Assembly: GCF_030363035.1 (NCBI RefSeq)
Contig: NZ_JAUCMN010000009.1
Coordinates: 1 to 64,000, forward strand
DNA from: Curtobacterium caseinilyticum
GTDB taxonomy: Bacteria; Actinomycetota; Actinomycetes; Actinomycetales; Microbacteriaceae
Length of the DNA stretch: 64,000 nucleotides
Direction of reading: 5' to 3'
Part shown: in pieces, positions 58,758 to 64,000 of the stretch
How the letters are laid out: the number at the start of each line of letters is the position of its first letter
Position numbering within the stretch: position 1 is the first letter of the stretch
Translations under genes and position numbers: made by a program
Notes under the pieces: model-generated
The model's database searches: none
Seen by the model: the letters and a program-made list of their open reading frames with translations, nothing else
What the model was told of the DNA's origin: nothing

Positions 58758-59930
58758 GTGACGCAAGCACCCACCGACGCCGAGATCGTCGCCGAGCCCG
58801 CCCGCCGGGTGCGCTTCGGCTACAACCCCGCACTCGACGGTCTCCGGGCGATCTCCGTGTTCGGCGTGATCGCCGGCCACGCGCACTTCAACGGCCGCGT
58901 GGCCGGCTACCACGGCGTCACCGTGTTCTTCGTGATCAGCGGGTACCTCATCACGAGCCTCCTCACGCAGGAGCACGCCGAGCGCGGACGCATCGCGCTC
59001 GGCCGCTTCTACGGCCGACGCTTCGCCCGCCTGGCCCCCGCGCTCGTGCTCGTCGTCCTCGTCACGACGGTGTGGCTCCTGCTGATCCGCGAGCCGGTCA
59101 GCACGTGGTGGGCGGGGCCGCTCGGCGCACTCACGTACACGACGAACCTCATCCAGTACTTCGTCGGGAACGGCCAGGTCGGGCCGTACTTCCAGTACAC
59201 GTGGTCGCTCGCGCTCGAGGAGCAGTTCTACCTGGTGTGGCCGGTGCTGCTCGTGCTGCTGCTGAAGTTCCGCTCCTCGACGGTGACGCTGTGGTTCCTC
59301 GGCGTCGTGTACGTCGCCTTCTGGGTGCTGCGCTGGACGCAGGGCCAGTCGACACCGACGCACGAGGCGCTCATGTACGGCCCGATCTCGCACACCGACG
59401 CGCTCGTGCTCGGCTGCATCCTGGCGATCGTCCTCGAGCGCTGGTCCGGCTCCCGCTGGCTCGAGCGGGTCGTCGTCGTCGCCGGGCCGCTCGGCGTGGT
59501 GCTGCTCTGCTGGGTCGCGGTCGTGCCGTCCGGTGTGAAGGGTTTCGACCAGATCGACTCCGGCGGCTTCGGGCAGACCGCACTGGCGTCGGCCGCCGTC
59601 GTCGCGTGGCTCGCCCTCGAGCGCGGCGGCTTCCTCGCCCGCTTCCTGTCGCTGCGTCCGATGGTCTTCCTCGGCAAGCTGTCCTACGGCCTGTACCTGT
59701 GGAACCTGCTCGCCGCGTTCGCCTTCGTGCACGTCACCGGGCACGACGCCGGCAACTCGAAGTTCCTGCTCCCCTGGCTCGCCGGACTCGTCCTGGTGTC
59801 CTGGCTGTCCTACCGGTTCGTCGAGAACCCGCTGCGCCTGCGCTTCGCGCCGCCCGGCAACCACGCCGTGGTCGGGCCGGTGCGCACCGCGACGACGAAG
59901 GCGCCCGCCGAGGTCGGTCGGACCCGCTAG
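58758..59930 (+). CDS. Acyltransferase 3 family membrane protein
   Basis: 390 residues, ten or so helices. AT3 marks: YNPALDGLRAISVFGVIAGH, GYHGVTVFFVISGYLITSLL, RFYGRRFARLAPAL, SLALEEQFYLVWPVLL, LGKLSYGLYLWN and LSYRFVENPLR. The His in the second helix region and Arg residues are those used for acyl transfer. It acylates a sugar on a cell-surface polymer or lipid. There is no SGNH domain. Stop TAG at 59928-59930 overlaps the stop of the opposite gene. Confidence 0.9.
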   Translation: MTQAPTDAEIVAEPARRVRFGYNPALDGLRAISVFGVIAGHAHFNGRVAGYHGVTVFFVISGYLITSLLTQEHAERGRIALGRFYGRRFARLAPALVLVVLVTTVWLLLIREPVSTWWAGPLGALTYTTNLIQYFVGNGQVGPYFQYTWSLALEEQFYLVWPVLLVLLLKFRSSTVTLWFLGVVYVAFWVLRWTQGQSTPTHEALMYGPISHTDALVLGCILAIVLERWSGSRWLERVVVVAGPLGVVLLCWVAVVPSGVKGFDQIDSGGFGQTALASAAVVAWLALERGGFLARFLSLRPMVFLGKLSYGLYLWNLLAAFAFVHVTGHDAGNSKFLLPWLAGLVLVSWLSYRFVENPLRLRFAPPGNHAVVGPVRTATTKAPAEVGRTR

Positions 59931-60130
59931 TCCCGGGGCGACGGGGCGCTCGGCACCCGCACGTCGGCCGGTGACACGCGCGCCGGGTCGGCGGACGCGC
60001 CACCCACGACGTCGAACGAGATCCCGAGCTCCGCTGCGGTGTCCTCGTCGAGCTCGAGCCCGTCCTCGCTGACCTGGTCCTCGGGGATGGCGCGACCCTT
60101 CGACGGGTCCCATGCACTCGCGAACGTCAT
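59927..60130 (-). CDS. Small protein of unknown function
   Basis: 67 residues from ATG 60130 (ATG 60142 adds four). The sequence is acidic: MTFASAWDPSKGRAIPED, then DEDTAAELGISFDVVGG and a Pro-rich tail. I do not recognise it. Its stop and that of the acyltransferase are read from the same CTAG. No ribosome site decides the start. Confidence 0.55.
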   Translation of the reverse strand: MTFASAWDPSKGRAIPEDQVSEDGLELDEDTAAELGISFDVVGGASADPARVSPADVRVPSAPSPRD

Positions 60131-60167
60131 GCGGACGAGCATGCCGCCCGTGGCTGGCAGCGAGGTG

Positions 60168-60413
60168 TCAGAGGTCGTCCGGGTGCAGGCGGTCACCCGC
60201 CTGCGGACGGCGGGAGACCGGTCCGCCGCCGGCCTCGTCCTCGTCCTGGTGGGAGGCCGGCGACACACTCAGGTCGGCGGAGTCTGGGCCGACGTCGGCG
60301 CCGCGGTCCTCCTCGACCTCGACCTCGGTCTGGTCGGTGTCCTCGGGCTGGCTGCCGTCCACGGGGAGGTCGGCACCGGGCTGCTGCGGATCGAACGGTG
60401 TGCTCATCGACAT
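60168..60413 (-). CDS. Small acidic protein of unknown function
   Basis: 81 residues, rich in Asp, Glu, Pro and Gln, with no hydrophobic core and so probably disordered. GTEVEVEE-like acidic runs are in the centre (TEVEVEEDRGADVGPD). Coding strength is modest but the frame is open and has the codon bias of neighbours. The palindrome GGAGCATGCTCC (60418-60429) lies just upstream. No known family. Confidence 0.45.
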   Translation of the reverse strand: MSMSTPFDPQQPGADLPVDGSQPEDTDQTEVEVEEDRGADVGPDSADLSVSPASHQDEDEAGGGPVSRRPQAGDRLHPDDL

Positions 60414-60447
60414 GACCGGAGCATGCTCCCGGCGGGTGGACGTCAGG

Positions 60448-63400
60448 TCAACGCTGTCCGTCCGCCGCGATCAGCTCGAGCTGCCTGAGCGGCAGGGTCG
60501 TGTCAGCGGTGAGGGTGAGCACGTCACCGGTGCCGATCAGCCGGAACACCCGCGTCTGCCCCGGGTACGCGAACACCGCGTCACGGACCGCGACCTCGGT
60601 GTCCCCGAGCGTCACCCGCCACGAGTACGACCCGGGTTCGGCGACCGTCACCGTGAGCAGCGACGCGACGGCGCCCGGCGTGGGGACCGTGACGGTCTCA
60701 CCAGCCGACAGCGTCGTCACGGTGCGGCCGGTGTCGTCGGTGAGCGGTGAGGGACCGACGGGCAGCAGGTCGACCGGGACGTCCCGGTACCCGTGGACCT
60801 CGGACGCCGAGACGGGGCGGGTGTCGGCCGCCCAGCCGGTGGGCTCCTCGGACAGCGTGAACACGATCCGTGACGCCGCCAGGAGGACGGCGTGCGGGAT
60901 GCTGACCGACGTCCAGGGCGAGCCGTCGACCGTCACCGACGCGACGTACGCACCCCCGGAGCCGTCGGCGACCTCGATGACGGTGGGCGTGCCTCCCGGC
61001 TGCCGCAGCACCGTCCGCCGGACGGAGGGCGGCACGAGCACCCAGGTCCCCGTCGACGGCGCCAGCGGGTAGAGCCCGATCGTCGTGAGGACGTACCAGG
61101 CGCTCATCTCGCCGTTGTCCTCGTCGCCGGGGTAGCCCTGCCCGAGGTCCGAGCCGACGAACAGCCGATCGAGGCACTCGCGGACGATCCGGTGCGCGTC
61201 GTCGTGGCGTCCGGTGAACATCGGGAAGAACGGGATGTGGTGCGCCGGCTGGTTCGACAAGCCGAGCATGCCCATCCGGACGTCCCGGGCCTCGGTCATC
61301 TCGTGGATCGCGAACCCGTACGAGCCGGACCGGTCGGTCGCACCCGTCTCCGGCGTCGCGAAGAACGTTTCGAGCGCGGCGTCGAACCGGGCGGGTCCGC
61401 CGTGCAGGTCGACGACACCCGCGCCGTCGTGCGGCGCGGTGAACGCCGTCCCCCACGCGTTCGTCTCGGTGTAGTCGTCGCCCCAGTCCCGGGGGTCGAA
61501 CTCGGTGCCGACGCGCCACGAGCCGTCCGGGTCGCGCCCGATGAAGAAGCCCCGCTCCGCGTCGAAGACGTTGCGGTACTGCAGGGACCGGCGGGCGAAC
61601 CACTCCGCCTCGGCCTCGTACCGGCTGAGCTCCTCCGGCGTCGTCGCACGCGACGCGAGCAGGCCGGCCATCACCGCGATGCCCCAGTCGTTGATCGCCG
61701 CGTCGAGGGTCCAGCTCATCCCCTCGTGCGTCGCGGTGTCGACGTGGCCGCGGAAGGCGGCCGGGAGGCTCCCCTTCCGTCCGACCCGCTCGTCTCGCGG
61801 CGGGACGGTCGCGTTCCGCACCGCGCTCCGGTACGCCTCCGGCAGGTCGAAGCCGGTGACGCCCTTCACCGCGAGGTCCGCGAACACGGTGTCGCTGGTG
61901 GTGCCGGTCATCACGTCCTCGGCGCCGGGCGCGCTCCACCGCGGCGTCCACCCGCCGTCGTGGAAGTGGCCGACGAAGCCCTGCGCGAGCTCGCCCGCGG
62001 TGTCCGGCGTGAGGAGCGCGAGCAGCGGCCAGGCGGTCCGGTAGGTGTCCCAGAACCCGTTCGTCGTGGTGAACGGGCCCTCGACGACCTCGGGTCCGGG
62101 CTCGTCGCGGATCGGGTCGGCGAGCACCGAGCCGTACGGGGAGCGGTGCCGCGGGACGCCGTCGCGGGCGGTCTCGCCGGCACGGTCCGGGTACAGGAAG
62201 AGCCGGTACAGGCCGGAGTACAGCGCGGTCAGCTGGTCCGGGGTCGCGCCCTCGACGGTGAGCGTCGCGAGCTTCGCCGTCCACTCCTGCTCGGCGCGCA
62301 CGAGCATCGCGTCCACGGACCCGGCCTCGGCGGCGTTCGCGCGGGCGTCCTCGACGGAGACGGTCGAGATGCCGACCACGACGTCGGTGTCCCCGTCGAC
62401 ACCGATGAACCCGCCGATCGTCCCGTCGTCGGCGACGGTGTGGTCGCCGGTCGCGCCCGAGACGCGCACGTGCAGGTGGTGCGGCGGGGTACCGGGTCGG
62501 TCGTCGAGCGTGCACTCGACCACCGCGGTGCCGTCCTCGACCGTGACCGCCACGTCCGTGACCCGGCCGTGGTGGTCGAGCACGACGGACCGGGTGCCGG
62601 AGAACCGGAACCCGAGTGCGAACGGCCCCGCGGTCATCGTCGCGGTGACGCCGCCGTCCAGGGCGACCCGGTAGCGGTGCGGGCCGTCCTGCTCGTCGTC
62701 GTGGTCGAAGCCGAGCGCGCGGGCCCGCCGGTCGGTGTCGGGCTCGTCGAGCGGCGAGGGCATCACCTGGAACACGCCCCGGTCCCCCATCCACGGCGAC
62801 GGCAGGTGGCTCGTGGCGAGGGCCTGGAGTGCCGGGCGGACCCGGCCGTCCTCGGTCGTCACGCTGTGCTCGTGGTACGCGTAGGGCCACCGGTTGCTCG
62901 ACGCGTCGGTCATCGGCAGGCCGAACACCCCGCCGTGCGGCAGCCCGACGAGCGGGGCGGTGTTGCCGCGGGAGAACCGGGACGACGCCTGCGTGCCGCG
63001 GGTCGTGCGCACGTGCCCGAGCGGGGTGTCGGGCACGGCGCGTGCCGGGCCGATGCGGACGTCGTCGAGCCAGCCGCGGAGGGCCGGGCGGCCACCGTCG
63101 GACGCGGGCGACGTGTCGGAGCCGAGCCGGGCCTCCAGGCGGTCGACGACGCGGCCCGCGAACGGCGTGAGGTCCACTGCGCGGCGGTTCCACTGGTCGA
63201 CCCACTGCGTGCGTGCCGCGGCCTGCGCGTCAGGCGTCAGCGCGGTGCCGTACTGGTCGGTCGCCGTGTCGCTCAGCCGGGTGCCGTCGTCGAAGACGAC
63301 GTCGACCGAGCACGCGGTCGCGTCCCAGAAGTGCGCGAGGTCCGCCTCGTCGGGTTCGTCGTGCCCCGCGGGCAGGGTGCGCTCGGGGAACCAGACCCAC

Positions 63401-63573
63401 GAGAGCTCGTCGCCCGCAGCCACGGCGCGACCGTCGAGTCCGGGGACGGTGCCCACAGCCTGGGCGTCGCCGGCCGGGCGTTCGAGCGACCAGGCCTCGG
63501 CCGAGGTCCACCCGACGCCGTTCCGGGCCGCCACCGCGGTCGTGGGGCCACCGCTCCGTTGCAGTTCACGCAC
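60448..63573 (-). CDS. GH92 alpha-1,2-mannosidase, no signal peptide
   Basis: 1041 residues. GH92 marks: GGVFGLPMTDAS, FWDTYRTAWPLLALL, HFHDGGWTPRWSAPG, NQPAHHIPFFPMF, and GYPGDEDNGEMSAWYVL with the catalytic Glu/Asp of this Ca2+-dependent inverting family. Some 190 N-terminal residues and 200 C-terminal residues form extra beta-rich domains. No signal peptide or anchor is present at GTG 63573 (VRELQRSGG) so it appears cytosolic. The start is supported by TAGGCT six bases upstream. It would trim alpha-1,2-mannose from imported mannan or N-glycan pieces. Confidence 0.9.
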   Translation of the reverse strand: MRELQRSGGPTTAVAARNGVGWTSAEAWSLERPAGDAQAVGTVPGLDGRAVAAGDELSWVWFPERTLPAGHDEPDEADLAHFWDATACSVDVVFDDGTRLSDTATDQYGTALTPDAQAAARTQWVDQWNRRAVDLTPFAGRVVDRLEARLGSDTSPASDGGRPALRGWLDDVRIGPARAVPDTPLGHVRTTRGTQASSRFSRGNTAPLVGLPHGGVFGLPMTDASSNRWPYAYHEHSVTTEDGRVRPALQALATSHLPSPWMGDRGVFQVMPSPLDEPDTDRRARALGFDHDDEQDGPHRYRVALDGGVTATMTAGPFALGFRFSGTRSVVLDHHGRVTDVAVTVEDGTAVVECTLDDRPGTPPHHLHVRVSGATGDHTVADDGTIGGFIGVDGDTDVVVGISTVSVEDARANAAEAGSVDAMLVRAEQEWTAKLATLTVEGATPDQLTALYSGLYRLFLYPDRAGETARDGVPRHRSPYGSVLADPIRDEPGPEVVEGPFTTTNGFWDTYRTAWPLLALLTPDTAGELAQGFVGHFHDGGWTPRWSAPGAEDVMTGTTSDTVFADLAVKGVTGFDLPEAYRSAVRNATVPPRDERVGRKGSLPAAFRGHVDTATHEGMSWTLDAAINDWGIAVMAGLLASRATTPEELSRYEAEAEWFARRSLQYRNVFDAERGFFIGRDPDGSWRVGTEFDPRDWGDDYTETNAWGTAFTAPHDGAGVVDLHGGPARFDAALETFFATPETGATDRSGSYGFAIHEMTEARDVRMGMLGLSNQPAHHIPFFPMFTGRHDDAHRIVRECLDRLFVGSDLGQGYPGDEDNGEMSAWYVLTTIGLYPLAPSTGTWVLVPPSVRRTVLRQPGGTPTVIEVADGSGGAYVASVTVDGSPWTSVSIPHAVLLAASRIVFTLSEEPTGWAADTRPVSASEVHGYRDVPVDLLPVGPSPLTDDTGRTVTTLSAGETVTVPTPGAVASLLTVTVAEPGSYSWRVTLGDTEVAVRDAVFAYPGQTRVFRLIGTGDVLTLTADTTLPLRQLELIAADGQR

Positions 63574-63579
63574 CCGACG

Positions 63580-63585
63580 AGCCTA
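63580..63585 (-). promoter_or_regulatory. -10 element, leaderless GH92 gene
   Basis: TAGGCT on the minus strand is followed by CGTCGG and the GTG at 63573. Confidence 0.5.
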
Positions 63586-63635
63586 TTGGCTCCTCGGCGT
63601 GGTCCGTCCACCTCCCGACGGAAGACGCTGCGGTG

Positions 63636-64000
63636 TCAGCCCTGACCGGGTCCGGCGCCCGGGCCGCCGGGCAGGGAACCGACGGTCGTTCCGCTGGTCT
63701 GGTCGACGGTGGTCGTGTCCAGCGCCCCGGCGCCCTTCCCCTTGCCGCTGTTGCTGCCGGGGCCGTTCCCGTTCCCGTTGTTGCCGGTGCCGGTGCCGGT
63801 GCCGCCCTGCGGCGCCTCGACCGGGTTCGACGCCGGGCCACCGGGTTCCGGGCCGACGCTCGGGTCGTCCGCCGGCTGGCTCGGCTGCTGCTCCGGCTCG
63901 CTCGGCTGCTGTTCCGGCTCGCTCGGCTGCTGCTCCGGCTCGCTGGGCTGCTGCTCCGGTTCACTCGGCTGCTGTTGCTCCTGGCTCGGCTGCTGCTCCG
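63636..64000 (-). CDS. Repetitive C-terminus of a gene running off the window (partial)
   Basis: About 121 residues. It starts (at the window edge) with at least five EQQPSEP-type heptapeptides from 21-bp repeats (about 63879-64000), then a Gly/Asn/Pro-rich stretch GTGNNGNGNGPGSNSGKGKG and ends PGGPGAGPGQG. Disordered and extracytoplasmic in style. Such tails are found on actinobacterial penicillin-binding proteins and surface proteins, but nothing of the functional part is visible. Stop TGA at 63636. Confidence 0.55.
   Translation of the reverse strand, partial: EQQPSQEQQQPSEPEQQPSEPEQQPSEPEQQPSEPEQQPSQPADDPSVGPEPGGPASNPVEAPQGGTGTGTGNNGNGNGPGSNSGKGKGAGALDTTTVDQTSGTTVGSLPGGPGAGPGQG
63879..64000 (-). 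repeat. 21-bp tandem repeats encoding EQQPSEP
   Basis: Units of GGCTGCTGCTCCGGCTCGCT with one or two changes recur every 21 bases up to the window edge, five to six copies. They keep frame, so they expand the protein tail. Confidence 0.65.

Noticed and set aside
63879..64000. Regular 21-bp repeats resembling a CRISPR array
   Set aside because: No unique spacers, units are contiguous and in frame with a coding sequence.

Overview
The window is a compact, very G+C-rich stretch of bacterial chromosome from an actinobacterium. The gene set (LysG/LysE pair, lhr-nei pair, kdpFABCDE, Ada/AlkA fusion, PadR/WYL/ArsR regulators), many GTG starts and many genes that look leaderless suggest the family Microbacteriaceae. 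Curtobacterium or a close relative is my best guess; this is inference from style, not a database match. I see no rRNA, tRNA, phage, transposase or CRISPR array. It reads as ordinary chromosome carrying accessory sugar, polysaccharide and stress genes.

Layout. 1-6.6 kb: end of an unidentified gene, a His/Gly-rich PadR regulator, the large helicase lhr and the glycosylase nei. 6.6-12.4 kb: a lipoprotein and a leftward three-gene operon (GT2 polysaccharide synthase, HlyD-like adaptor, GH81 beta-1,3-glucanase lipoprotein) behind a 437-bp leader full of hairpins and repeats; I read it as a beta-glucan exopolysaccharide locus. 12.4-17.9 kb: aldo/keto reductase with divergent TetR, then LysG and divergent LysE (with a large repetitive insertion) and a cationic amino-acid permease. 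18-24.2 kb: HAD phosphatases, alpha/beta hydrolase, alkylation repair (Ada-AlkA plus Ogt), MOSC protein, DJ-1/PfpI protein. 24.4-28.3 kb: an overlapping folE / variant folP / RibD-C-like reductase operon and a purine permease. 28.4-32.2 kb: small conserved protein, MFS exporter with ArsR-type repressor and a clear operator, DUF1697 protein, SDR. 32.4-37.3 kb: GH65 phosphorylase with beta-phosphoglucomutase, and an APC permease. 37.4-43.4 kb: hydrolase, GNAT-methyltransferase fusion, GT39-type membrane protein, GNAT, HTH-2TM protein, PepSY lipoprotein. 43.5-53.6 kb: an OmpR-type two-component system, then the whole kdp potassium system (kdpE-D-C-B-A-F reading left to right, transcribed leftward) with an extra 27-residue membrane ORF before kdpF. 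53.6-64 kb: WYL regulator, VOC protein, RlmA-type methyltransferase, SDR, Mak-cap protein, aldo/keto reductase, acyltransferase 3, two small proteins, a GH92 mannosidase without signal peptide, and the repetitive C-terminus of a gene running off the edge.

Cross-cutting signals. (1) At least fourteen genes have a TAnnnT hexamer six or seven bases before the start codon, the signature of leaderless transcripts. (2) Long inverted repeats fall into families whose arms are shared between distant intergenic sites, so they are dispersed elements as well as possible terminators. (3) An 11-bp word, GCCTCCCGGCC, is repeated at least nine times, mostly between genes or in disordered protein segments, including the LysE insertion. 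(4) The two-component system near 45 kb and the PepSY lipoprotein share the same promoter architecture with an 11-bp-period direct repeat, suggesting a small self-controlled regulon. The best candidates for something undescribed are the GT2-HlyD-GH81 operon with its leader, the LysE insertion, the dispersed inverted repeats and the FolE-FolP-RibD-like cluster.
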